Positions 16,877 through 24,391 of a stretch of 64,000 nucleotides of DNA are shown here, one piece after another. Position 1 is the first letter of the stretch, and each line of letters starts with the position of its first letter. Under the pieces are notes generated by a model. The model was not told where the DNA came from. It ran no database searches and worked only from the letters and a program-made list of their open reading frames with translations. This DNA is from Paenibacillus aestuarii. Its GTDB lineage: Bacteria > Bacillota > Bacilli > Paenibacillales > NBRC-103111. The position numbers were made by a program, and so were the translations under genes. The stretch spans positions 1 through 64,000 of the forward strand of contig NZ_JAQFVF010000089.1 in NCBI RefSeq assembly GCF_027789125.1. The letters are read 5' to 3'.

Positions 16877-17295
16877 TTACCTTCTCTCACAAACCGCTCA
16901 ACACGGTTTTTAATGGAGTCACGAACTTCATAAAACTTTGAAGCAATTTCTTCTTCCGTCCCTGTAGCCTTAGCGGGATCATCAAAGCCCCAGTGCCATC
17001 TTTCAGCCTTATCGTTTTTTACGGCAGGGCAGTTATCGTTTGCATGACCACAAAGAGTAATAATGTAATCGGCTTTCTTCAGGGTCTCTTGGTCAATCAC
17101 ATCAGAGGTGTGGCCCGAAATATCAATGCCGTCTTCTTCCATTGCTTGTACGGCTCGTGGGTTAAGTCCGTGCGCTTCCAAACCTGCGCTTTTTACTTCA
17201 TATTTGTCACTCCCCAGAGCTTTCAAATAACCGTCTGCCATTTGGCTTCTGCAAGAGTTCCCCGTACAAAGAAAATACACTAGTTTTTTATCCAT
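16873..17295 (-). CDS. arsC: Arsenate reductase, thioredoxin-coupled (low-molecular-weight phosphatase fold)
   Basis: 140 residues. The P-loop is C10-TGNSC15-RS. The cysteine relay C10, C82 and C89 matches Bacillus subtilis and Staphylococcus ArsC, where arsenate is reduced to arsenite through an intramolecular disulfide cascade and thioredoxin. A conserved DP (WHWGFDDPAKATG) supplies the general acid. The ribosome binding site AGGAG lies about 11 nt before the ATG. It sits between the aquaporin gene (15 nt upstream) and arsI (4-nt overlap). Arsenite produced here would leave through the neighbouring channel. Confidence 0.95.
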   Translation of the reverse strand: MDKKLVYFLCTGNSCRSQMADGYLKALGSDKYEVKSAGLEAHGLNPRAVQAMEEDGIDISGHTSDVIDQETLKKADYIITLCGHANDNCPAVKNDKAERWHWGFDDPAKATGTEEEIASKFYEVRDSIKNRVERFVREGK

Positions 17296-17310
17296 GTTGC
17301 AATACTCTCC

Positions 17311-17949
17311 TTAATCATGCAGTAGTTTGTATACTAGAGTGGCAGTTATGGCGCCAAACATGGTCGCCACTAGATATACCCATAAATGCTGTGTTATCCC
17401 TGAAACTAAAGCTGGACCTAACGATCGTGCAGGATTCATAGAGGCTCCGCTTATCGGACCAGCGAACATCGCCATAAGTCCAACTGTGCCACCTATTGCG
17501 ATACCAGCAAAACCTTTGACGGCTTTGCCGTGTACGGCGGATCCTAAAATGACCATCATCAGGACAAAAGTCAAAATAAACTCAAGAACAAAAGATTGTT
17601 TCTCCGTTGAAAACGGAATAGTAGCTCCTAAATTCGCAATATTTCCAAATAGCAGAAGCAATGTATAACTTGCAGCAATCGCGGCAGCACATTGAATTAC
17701 GATATAGAATAAACTATCTCTTAGAGTCATATCACCTAGTACCCAAAATCCTAATGTAACAGCGGGATTAAAATGAGCGCCGGAAATATGTCCGAAAGCA
17801 TAGATTAGAGCCATTACAACAAGCCCAAAAGTGATTGCGACCCCTACATGCGTAATGCTTTTGGTGATGTTGTCAATTACCATCGCTCCAGGACCCGCAA
17901 AAACCAAAAAATAAGTCCCAATGAATTCAGCAATCAACTTCTTCTTCAT
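17311..17949 (-). CDS. MIP-family channel (aquaporin/arsenite facilitator)
   Basis: 212 residues with six membrane helices, and two NPA boxes at HFNPAVT and SMNPARS. It belongs to the aquaporin family. In ars operons without ArsB or Acr3, such as that of Sinorhizobium meliloti, an AqpS channel lets arsenite made by ArsC leave down its gradient; no arsB or acr3 is visible here, so the same role is inferred. The ribosome binding site GAGGAG is 8 nt from the ATG. An ArsR-type palindrome at 17971-17986 lies just upstream, so this gene may also have its own regulated promoter. Confidence 0.88.
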   Translation of the reverse strand: MKKKLIAEFIGTYFLVFAGPGAMVIDNITKSITHVGVAITFGLVVMALIYAFGHISGAHFNPAVTLGFWVLGDMTLRDSLFYIVIQCAAAIAASYTLLLLFGNIANLGATIPFSTEKQSFVLEFILTFVLMMVILGSAVHGKAVKGFAGIAIGGTVGLMAMFAGPISGASMNPARSLGPALVSGITQHLWVYLVATMFGAITATLVYKLLHD

Positions 17950-17970
17950 GGTGTACTCCTCGAACTGTAC

Positions 17971-17986
17971 ATCAAAATTATTTGAT
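17971..17986. promoter_or_regulatory. Internal ArsR operator-like palindrome
   Basis: ATCAAAATTATTTGAT is an inverted repeat (ATCAAA, 4 bp, TTTGAT) between arsR and the aquaporin gene. It matches the half-sites of the larger palindromes upstream of the operon, which suggests a second ArsR binding position inside the operon. Confidence 0.6.
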
Positions 17987-18003
17987 TTAATAACTAAAAA
18001 AAT

Positions 18004-18351
18004 TTAGCAGCAGTTGCTACCGTCTTTTCTAGCAGGTTTAAAAATGCAGCATAACTGCTCAGATAAGATCCTACTTACTTCATCCTGATTGATTTCATAA
18101 TAGCTCCAAGTTCCGCGTGTTTCCTTCGTGATCATTCCTGCGTCCAGCAATATTTTCAAATGATAGGATAGCTTGGATTGAGGCATATCCACGATTTCCG
18201 TTAGATCACATACGCAAGTGTTTCCACGCTGGGTAAGCTCATACATAATTTGCAGACGTTTTTCATCAGCAAGTGCTTTGAATTTTGATTCGTAAGCTTT
18301 AAAGGAAGCGTTTGATGGAGCAACTTGATCGACCGGTATTTCTTTAATCAT
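18004..18351 (-). CDS. arsR: ArsR-family arsenic-responsive repressor
   Basis: 115 residues from the ATG at 18351, chosen over the GTG at 18360 because AAGGTG is correctly spaced. It has the winged-helix ArsR fold with recognition helix QSKLSYHLKILLDAGM. Cysteines are C46 and C48 (TCVCDL, the classical metalloid region), C101-C102 (EQLCCIF) and C114-C115 (SNCC end). The C-terminal vicinal pair resembles those of ArsR proteins that sense trivalent or methylated arsenic, which fits the presence of arsI; which cysteines bind arsenic here is not known. It should bind the ATCAAA/TTTGAT palindromes flanking the promoter and leave when arsenic binds. Confidence 0.92.
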   Translation of the reverse strand: MIKEIPVDQVAPSNASFKAYESKFKALADEKRLQIMYELTQRGNTCVCDLTEIVDMPQSKLSYHLKILLDAGMITKETRGTWSYYEINQDEVSRILSEQLCCIFKPARKDGSNCC

Positions 18352-18376
18352 TGGTATCACCTTCTTTGAGCATTAA

Positions 18377-18574
18377 CTAACAGCAACAGCATGCGGTAGA
18401 TGTTTGAAATTGTGCTTTTCTACTTACTGCAATAAACTTTAAGACCACGCCCCGGATAATCTGTCTTTGCTTTTTCTCAATGCAACACGCTTGCCATGCG
18501 ATCGCAGCAGCTTTTTCTACTTCCATTTTGCGTTCAAGCATCAAATTTTCCAACGCAATAATGTTCATATTCAT
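18377..18574 (-). CDS. Small cysteine-tailed protein, first gene of the arsenic operon
   Basis: 65 residues with an excellent ribosome binding site (GGGAGGGAG before the ATG). It is mostly charged and helical, with a vicinal pair C30-C31 (WQACCIEKK) and a terminal run of four cysteines, C62-C65. I do not recognise a family. It lies directly behind the operon promoter and 25 nt before arsR. Position and cysteine content suggest a trivalent-arsenic-binding or metallochaperone-like role, but that is inference. ArsR and ArsI from the same operon also end in CC. Confidence 0.65.
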   Translation of the reverse strand: MNMNIIALENLMLERKMEVEKAAAIAWQACCIEKKQRQIIRGVVLKFIAVSRKAQFQTSTACCCC

Positions 18575-18592
18575 TTTACTCCCTCCCTAATA

Positions 18593-18684
18593 TTTAATCA
18601 ATTTTTTTGATTAAAAGCATAGTATAAATTTACCAACTAAATTTTTGTATGTCAATAATTAAATCAAAATATTTTGATTTAATT
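18593..18684 (-). promoter_or_regulatory. Arsenic operon promoter with two flanking ArsR palindromes
   Basis: On the minus strand TTGACA (18650-18655) with TAAATT 17 bp further (18627-18632) forms a likely promoter. Upstream lies a perfect 28-bp palindrome at 18657-18684, centred on ATCAAAATATTTTGAT. Downstream, at 18593-18615, is TTTAATCAA, 5 T, TTGATTAAA, between promoter and ribosome binding site. Both carry the ATCAA/TTGAT half-sites typical of ArsR/SmtB operators. Confidence 0.75.
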
Positions 18685-18910
18685 CTTTTTTGTAAAAGAA
18701 GCTGTTGCAAGGCAGCAAACTCTCCTATTTCTACAATATCAACTCAGATGAATCATCAGGCCCTTCTCCGCTCGATCAATTTGAATATTCCATCTAATCG
18801 TTCAACATTACTTATCATATGATCGATACTTTTTCTGCTGTTTCTCCGCATCCTCTTTCAGCTCTTCAACATTAAACGCAAATAAAGCTTCTCTATAATG
18901 CCAACTTCTC

Positions 18911-18955
18911 TTGCCTGTTGTATTCCACGATGTTATATTTACGAATATATGTTCG
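18911..18955 (+). promoter_or_regulatory. Sigma-A promoter with LexA (SOS) box
   Basis: TTGCCT (18911-18916), 17 bp, TATATT (18934-18939). CGAATATATGTTCG (18942-18955) directly follows the -10 box. It differs by one base from the palindromic Gram-positive LexA site CGAACATATGTTCG and covers the expected transcription start. From 18685 to 18910 nothing else is convincing; a minus-strand stretch reading WHYREALFAFNVEELKED may be an old coding remnant. Confidence 0.7.
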
Positions 18956-18981
18956 CAAATTGATATTGGAGGGTTATCGTG

Positions 18982-19377
18982 ATGGCATCTGTCACACCTA
19001 CTGAAGTTGAAACATTTCTTATCCGTGAATATGTCATGTTGCCTTTTTTGATTAAAATAGTTGAAAATAACTTAGATAAAATGAAATCAGGTGATTATGG
19101 ACGGCCGCTGCAAGAGCTGTATATTGGGATTACGACCAAGATGATCGACAGAATCAATGCTGATCTTACCATAGTTAGAAAATCACTACGTGATCTTAGA
19201 ATCAAGATTTGGGAAGATAAAAGCAAGGCAGGGGTGGGTAATGCGATATATTACCGCTATGTCTGTCGCGGATATGAACATGAACTAGCTATCCTAAGGG
19301 AACAGGCAAAAGCGGAGCTTGGTACTCGCTTGGGGAAATATGCTCAGAGGTTGGAAGATGAGTTAACTCGAGGATAA
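18982..19377 (+). CDS. Hypothetical protein, probably SOS-induced
   Basis: 131 residues from ATG 18982 (GGAGGG 8 nt upstream; an adjacent GTG at 18979 is possible). It is soluble and mainly helical, with no recognised domain. Conserved-looking stretches are TFLIREYVMLPFLIKIVENNL, MIDRINADLTIVRKSLRDL and YYRYVCRGYEHELAILREQAK. The LexA-type box over its promoter points to expression during DNA damage, which is common for prophage-derived or DNA-repair accessory genes. No neighbouring dinB or lexA is present. Confidence 0.65.
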   Translation: MASVTPTEVETFLIREYVMLPFLIKIVENNLDKMKSGDYGRPLQELYIGITTKMIDRINADLTIVRKSLRDLRIKIWEDKSKAGVGNAIYYRYVCRGYEHELAILREQAKAELGTRLGKYAQRLEDELTRG

Positions 19378-19829
19378 ATAAAATATTGAATTTCCAATAA
19401 TACCGTATTTTGATAAGGTGTTATTTAAGCCCTCCAGTTTGAATCACTAGTATTTTCTCCAGACAAATGCCAATAAAGTCTGTTTATCCGGGGGGTCGAG
19501 CCCACTACAGGTCATACCCGACAAGCTTTGATGTACAAGGCTTCTTTTCTTTTTATTATTAGTAATTAAAGATATAAAACCATGTGCCGGGGACGAATTA
19601 GGGACTGTTTTGTATCTTTTCTTGTAATCATTGTGTACCGATCCGATACGCATTCTCAGTGAAAATTGAACTGAACATTGAAATGACACTTTAATGAGGA
19701 TGCCATGGAATGTAAACTGCAGCACATTATGAAGGATCAAGGAGAAAGACTTAAATCAGCCGCTCCTGCGGCTTCTCAAACAAACCAAATGATGCGATAA
19801 TATACATACATCTTGAAGGAGTTGATATC
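19378..19829. other. Gene-poor stretch
   Basis: No convincing gene is seen. A 31-codon frame starting near 19703 (MECKLQHIMKDQGERLKSAA) has a weak GAGG upstream, and a small hairpin AGCCGC/GCGGCT lies at about 19758-19773. The minus-strand frame across 19447-19740 has no ribosome binding site and no recognisable motif. Confidence 0.4.
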
Positions 19830-20207
19830 ATGAGCGAACAACTTTTGCAGCAAATACTTACTGAATTGAAAGGTATTAAGACCGATCAGCAAAGTATGAG
19901 AATTGATATCCAAGAACTTAAAATTGATGTTCAAGAACTTAAAACCAGTCAACAGAGTATGAGAGTTGATATTCAAGAACTTAAAACCGGTCAACAGAAA
20001 CTTGAAGCGGAGATCATTGAGATCAAAAAAGACACCGCACTCATCCCTTTTATCCAGCAAGCTATCACAGAAGCATCAAAAGAAATAGCTGTTGCTAGTG
20101 AAAGTGTCAGGCACATAGAGGGAACGCTAACAGACCACGAAACGATTATCGACATGCTTTCAAGACGTTCACTAGAACAAGAAGCAGCGGTGAAGCGAAT
20201 TAAATAG
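19830..20207 (+). CDS. Coiled-coil protein with internal repeats
   Basis: 125 residues with AAGGAG 8 nt before the ATG. The N-terminal two thirds is a repetitive coiled coil built from variants of QQSMRIDIQELK and IDVQELKTS, encoded by imperfect DNA repeats at about 19880-20000. The C-terminal part (ALIPFIQQAITEASKEIAVA, then TLTDHETIIDMLSRRS) is also helical. It lacks membrane segments. Similar short repeat coiled coils occur in Bacillales genomes and phages with no known function. A terminator follows at 20217. Confidence 0.65.
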   Translation: MSEQLLQQILTELKGIKTDQQSMRIDIQELKIDVQELKTSQQSMRVDIQELKTGQQKLEAEIIEIKKDTALIPFIQQAITEASKEIAVASESVRHIEGTLTDHETIIDMLSRRSLEQEAAVKRIK

Positions 20208-20216
20208 CAATCCCGA

Positions 20217-20241
20217 CCGTCGCCCGCAAGCGGCGGTTTTT
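20217..20241 (+). terminator. Terminator of the coiled-coil gene
   Basis: Stem CCGTCGC/GCGGCGG with one mismatch, followed by TTTTTC. Confidence 0.6.
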
Positions 20242-20248
20242 CTTATAA

Positions 20249-20280
20249 AAAAAATGACCTCGACACGGAGGTCATTTTAC
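20249..20280. terminator. Bidirectional terminator
   Basis: Perfect 11-bp stem AAAATGACCTC/GAGGTCATTTT with a 6-nt loop. It has an A-run on the left, giving a U-run for the leftward chemoreceptor gene that ends at 20325. Confidence 0.75.
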
Positions 20281-20324
20281 TCCAAACTTCAACTTTGCGC
20301 CTTCGGTCGAGATCTCTTCCATTG

Positions 20325-21245
20325 TCATAACAATTGCGTAAGTGTGCTAGCCTGATTATGCAGCGCTTTCGCTTGCTCGCCGATGTTGGCAAACTCCTCA
20401 AGCGCTTGACGAACGCGGATTTGACTGTCTGCTGCGGCAACATCCGATCGCTTGGTTCCCTTACCGATCTCAGAAACCTGCCTAACAATGTCAGCAATAT
20501 TGCCTCGTACCTCTTTGGTTGCATGGTCTACCTGCTGAGCGAGCTTACGCACTTCTTTGGCAACGATATCGAACCCGCGACCGAATTTGCCAGCATGGGC
20601 CGCCTCTATTGCGGCGTTAAGCGCGAGAAGGTTCGTTTGAGAAGCAATGTCACTAATCAAACTAATGATTCCTTGGATGGAATCGACTTGATTCTGCAAG
20701 GATTGAAACAATTGCAAGTTGTCGCCGGATTCCTTGACGATACTTTCGATGGAGGAGGCTACTTCCTGACTGCGGCTAATCCCATTATCCGCCCGCTCAA
20801 GAAGTGCTTTAGCCATGTGATGTAGATCTTCTGTTACCTTAGTAACGTTACCTTCAAGACGTTCTGTAATATCGGTAGCTACCTTAACAACGGCTTGTAC
20901 GTGACCATCCTGATATACAGGCATATATGTGGCCTCAAGCCAGATGATACGGCCATGCTTGGTTACACGCTGTATTTTTTCTTGAAAATGGACACCTTGT
21001 CGTAAGTTGTTCCAAAGTGTTGTGTACGCTGGACTTTCGACTAATTCTTTGGTGCAAAATTGTCTGTGCGTCATACCCGGCATCTCGGAAGCGGTGTAGG
21101 CCATAGCATTCGCGAAATTATTATTGACCCACAGTACTTTCCCGTTTAGGTCGAATTCGATCATAGCAAGTGTACTCTCCATTGCAGCAAGGACAGAACC
21201 CTCGTTTAATACTTGTGTACTTTGATGCTTTTGTGAACTATCCAT
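20325..21245 (-). CDS. Soluble PAS-domain chemoreceptor (methyl-accepting chemotaxis-type signalling protein)
   Basis: 306 residues with no membrane segment, so it is cytoplasmic. A PAS domain (about 20-130: MIEFDLNGKVLWVNNNFANAM, DITERLEG end) is followed by a short MCP signalling coiled coil. Its conserved hairpin tip is SDIASQTNLLALNAAIEAA followed by GRGFDIVAKEVRKLA. It would sense a cytoplasmic cue (redox, oxygen or a ligand bound by PAS) and act on CheA/CheW. The C-terminal signalling arm is shorter than in transmembrane receptors. It is divergent from the regulator gene at 21510, with about 260 bp between them. Confidence 0.85.
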   Translation of the reverse strand: MDSSQKHQSTQVLNEGSVLAAMESTLAMIEFDLNGKVLWVNNNFANAMAYTASEMPGMTHRQFCTKELVESPAYTTLWNNLRQGVHFQEKIQRVTKHGRIIWLEATYMPVYQDGHVQAVVKVATDITERLEGNVTKVTEDLHHMAKALLERADNGISRSQEVASSIESIVKESGDNLQLFQSLQNQVDSIQGIISLISDIASQTNLLALNAAIEAAHAGKFGRGFDIVAKEVRKLAQQVDHATKEVRGNIADIVRQVSEIGKGTKRSDVAAADSQIRVRQALEEFANIGEQAKALHNQASTLTQLL

Positions 21246-21509
21246 ATAAGCCCCCTGAATTATGGTGTCATGGTTAGGCTACAACTCAACCATCTCTATT
21301 GCTAAAATATTTTATTGTACTCAACCATTTAAATATCCTCTTTTGCACGATACTTGACAGTCAAAATTTCCCGAATCGTTACAGCATGATTTCTACTAGG
21401 ACTTTCGCCGCACGTGCTGAGATGCCGAATTTTTCTTGAATAATAGGTTGATATTCACCCATGAAATGATATAGTTAGTATATCAACTACACGCACTAGG
21501 GAGACTTAG

Positions 21510-22619
21510 ATGGACACGCCTTTATACGAACAGTTGTATATGCATATTGTTCATGAGATTCATGAAGGTAAATTGAAGAGCGGAGATCGTGTGTCCTCCG
21601 AAAAAGAGTTGGCCGAACAATTCGGCGTCAGCCGCATCACGTCGAAAAAGGCGCTTGAAAAGCTGGCTGAAGCAGGCGTCATCAAACGAATTCAGGGTAA
21701 AGGTTCGTTTGTGGCAGACGTCCACCCTTCCAACTTGGAATTCATGCGCCAACTGGAGGAACGACCGGCTCCATTGATTCATGCGCAAGATCGACCGCTT
21801 ATTGGATTAATTATTCCAGGTTTTTCCGATGAATATGGCTTAAAACTTCTTCAAGCGATGGAAAAGCGGAGCGCACAGCATCAATGTGATCTGCTCATCA
21901 AGCGGACCGGCGGCAGCAAGGAAGAAGAAGAGCATGCGATCCAGCTTTTTGTCAACCTGGGCATCAAAGGCTTGATCGTGACTCCCGTCCATGGCACGCA
22001 CTATAATGCGGAGCTGATTCGCCTTGTATTAGGGAAGTTTCCCGTCGTACTGGTCGACCGCTATTTGAAAGGGATTCCGGTATGTTCCGTATACACGGAT
22101 AACAGGAAAGCTGCGCAAGATCTTACCCTTCACCTGATCGATAAAGGGCATCAAAACATCGCCTATTTATCGCCACCGGTGGAAAATACGTCAGCGCTGG
22201 AAGACAGGCTTCTGGGGTATCAGTTGGCTTTTACGCTGGAAGGGTTGAAGCTCAATCAGGACTATTGTTTGACCAATATTACGGGCACTCGCACAGGTTC
22301 TTGGGCAGAAGATTCAGCGATACTCAAAAACTTTTTGGAACAAAATATCGATGTCAAAGCCTTTGTTGCTTCTGAATATTCGGTAGCCACGATGCTGGCT
22401 CAAGTCGTTGACGCCTTGGGAAAGAAGGCTGACACCTACGACATCGTCTGCTTCGATTCCTTGAACGATTATTTGGGGAAGCCGATTTTTACCCACATTC
22501 AACAAGATGAAGAGCGAATGGGCGAAGAAGCAGTGGACTTGCTGATCTCGCAATTATATGGCGAAGCTGTCCCCGAACAACGAATTATTGAACATAACAT
22601 GATTATAAAAGAACAGTAA
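21510..22619 (+). CDS. GntR-type DNA-binding / LacI-type sensor hybrid regulator (AraR-like)
   Basis: 369 residues; GGGAG lies 8 nt before the ATG. The N-terminal GntR winged helix (1-70: PLYEQLYMHIVHEIHEGKLK, SSEKELAEQFGVSRITSKKAL, GVIKRIQGKGSF) is fused to a periplasmic-binding-like LacI/GalR sensor (about 90-369: PLIGLIIPGFSDEYG, GLIVTPVHG, VVLVDRYLKGIPV, SVYTDNRKAAQ). This is the architecture of AraR, a repressor released by a sugar. The sugar ABC importer at 22854-26132 follows in the same direction and is the probable target. A similar motif, AGTATA plus CAA, occurs before both this gene (about 21477) and the importer (about 22777). Confidence 0.87.
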   Translation: MDTPLYEQLYMHIVHEIHEGKLKSGDRVSSEKELAEQFGVSRITSKKALEKLAEAGVIKRIQGKGSFVADVHPSNLEFMRQLEERPAPLIHAQDRPLIGLIIPGFSDEYGLKLLQAMEKRSAQHQCDLLIKRTGGSKEEEEHAIQLFVNLGIKGLIVTPVHGTHYNAELIRLVLGKFPVVLVDRYLKGIPVCSVYTDNRKAAQDLTLHLIDKGHQNIAYLSPPVENTSALEDRLLGYQLAFTLEGLKLNQDYCLTNITGTRTGSWAEDSAILKNFLEQNIDVKAFVASEYSVATMLAQVVDALGKKADTYDIVCFDSLNDYLGKPIFTHIQQDEERMGEEAVDLLISQLYGEAVPEQRIIEHNMIIKEQ

Positions 22620-22853
22620 ATACAATGAATTCCAACAAAAACCATGAATGCCATGGTTTTTTCCTCGTTAATTCGCCCCTGTTTTGTCTCCTTTCGTCTG
22701 AAAAAGAATTTTTTTGTACAGACATGTCGCAAAATCGTAGTGGACATGGTATATTTCCCCATATTATTATACTAAGTATACAAACATATTTTACTGGCTT
22801 GTTTGTATCAGGAAGTGTCATACTATTCTTACTTTTCTGAAGGAGGTAACAGT

Positions 22854-24296
22854 ATGTATCGGAGCAGTAAAAAAATGTTATCCATCTCCACCTGTGTCTT
22901 ATGTGCATCCATGTTATTCGGTTGTTCAAAGGGGACTGAAACGACAACCACCACAGCAAGTACCAGTACCCCAGCAGCAACTAGCGCAGCTACAGCTGCG
23001 GCAAAGGAATCGAAAGCACCCGATGCCGCCAAAAAAACCATCACCATCACATACAGAGACGATGGTACTGGTGAGAACGGAACGCTTTACAAATGGATTA
23101 AAGATGTGGCCGCCAGCTATCCGAACAAAGATGTCGTCATCAAGCAGACGCCGATCCAGGCTTCTGAAGGCGACTACTTCGCGAAGATTGCGCTTGCCCT
23201 CAAATCCAAAGACACAGCACCGGATATCGTTACAGAAGACACCTTCATGTTAAACTCCGATGCCAGCGCAGGCCTCCTGTCTCCTATCGATGACAAGGTC
23301 AAAGGCTGGACCGACTGGACGAACGGTTCCTTCATCGAAGCAATGAAAAAAGGGGTAACAGCCGCCGATGGCAAGATTTACGGCGTACCGTATAACACGG
23401 ACTCCCGGGGCCTCTGGTACAACAAGCAAATTTTCAAACAAGCCGGACTGCCTGAAGACTGGAAGCCAAAAACTTGGGATGAAGTCTTGAGCGCAGCAAG
23501 AACAATTAAAGAAAAAGCAGCGAAGGACGTTGTACCTATTTGGATGAATATGGGTAAAGCAACTGGGGAAGCGACTTCCATGCAAACATACGAAATGCTG
23601 CTTTATGGAACTGGCGAAAGACTTTACGATGATGCAAGTTCGAAATGGATCGTTAAAAGTCAAGGTATTATGGATGCGCTTTCATTTGTTGACAGCGTTA
23701 ACAAAGAGAAGCTTGGCCCTCCTCTCTCCAAAGTATTGAATGGTCAAGCGGGCAACTCCTCTTCTCGTGAATATTTGCCAAAAGGCAAACTGGGTATCTC
23801 CTTGGACGGTTCCTGGATCGCAGGTAACTACTTGCCAAATGGCGCTGCTCCATGGCCAGAGTATAAAGACGTTCTGGGCTTCGCTCCAATGCCGACAAGC
23901 AAAGGTCAAGCACCTGGTTCCATTACACTAGCTGGCGGTTGGGCTCTCTCTATTCCTACTAATGCGCAGCATAAAGATGAGGCATGGGATTTCATCAAGT
24001 ATGCCCTCAACAAAGAGAATACGCAGAAGCTTGTTGTTGCAAGCGGTAACATTACGGTTCGTGCGGACGTTGCCAAAGATCCGGGCTATACCCAAATGCC
24101 TTTCAATGCAATCGCTACCGACTATTTGAAAAATGCAGAATTCAGACCTGCTCGTGACAAATATCCAGAGGTGTCCACACAAATTCAGACTATGGTCGAG
24201 TCTGTGGCAACTGGAACCTCTCCTGCCGATGCGATGAAGAAGTATCAGCAGGACGTAACGCGAATTGTTGGAGAAGACAAAGTCAGTGTGAAGTAA
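22854..24296 (+). CDS. Sugar ABC transporter solute-binding lipoprotein (family 1)
   Basis: 480 residues from the ATG at 22854, which has an ideal AAGGAGG. The signal sequence ends in the lipobox LFGC with lipidated C24, followed by a Thr/Ala-rich linker. The family 1 (CUT1) binding fold shows in PIQASEGDYFAKIALALKS, VPYNTDSRGLWYNKQIFKQAG and SITLAGGWALSIPTNAQHKDEAW. It would capture an oligosaccharide outside the membrane and pass it to the two permeases encoded next. The upstream 230 bp contain TATACTAAGTATAC, a possible operator for the preceding regulator. Confidence 0.92.
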   Translation: MYRSSKKMLSISTCVLCASMLFGCSKGTETTTTTASTSTPAATSAATAAAKESKAPDAAKKTITITYRDDGTGENGTLYKWIKDVAASYPNKDVVIKQTPIQASEGDYFAKIALALKSKDTAPDIVTEDTFMLNSDASAGLLSPIDDKVKGWTDWTNGSFIEAMKKGVTAADGKIYGVPYNTDSRGLWYNKQIFKQAGLPEDWKPKTWDEVLSAARTIKEKAAKDVVPIWMNMGKATGEATSMQTYEMLLYGTGERLYDDASSKWIVKSQGIMDALSFVDSVNKEKLGPPLSKVLNGQAGNSSSREYLPKGKLGISLDGSWIAGNYLPNGAAPWPEYKDVLGFAPMPTSKGQAPGSITLAGGWALSIPTNAQHKDEAWDFIKYALNKENTQKLVVASGNITVRADVAKDPGYTQMPFNAIATDYLKNAEFRPARDKYPEVSTQIQTMVESVATGTSPADAMKKYQQDVTRIVGEDKVSVK

Positions 24297-24305
24297 TGGC
24301 AGCAC

Positions 24306-24350
24306 GCTTGCCCTGGCGCCCTATCTGAGATTACGGGAGCCAGGGCAAGC
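24306..24350 (+). promoter_or_regulatory. Intergenic stem-loop after the solute-binding protein gene
   Basis: A perfect 12-bp stem GCTTGCCCTGGC/GCCAGGGCAAGC with a 21-nt loop lies right after the stop at 24296, with no U-run. Such structures commonly stabilise the 5' binding-protein mRNA so that it exceeds the permeases in amount. Confidence 0.7.
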
Positions 24351-24391
24351 CCAGTTTGCCTTCACGTTCACCAGGGAGAAAGGAGAGAACT

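Noticed and set aside
18620..18655. TATACT as -10 box of the arsenic promoter
   Set aside because: The spacing to TTGACA would be 23 bp; TAAATT at 17 bp is the better partner.
19447..19740. Minus-strand 97-codon frame
   Set aside because: No ribosome binding site, no recognisable motif and an unlikely residue composition.
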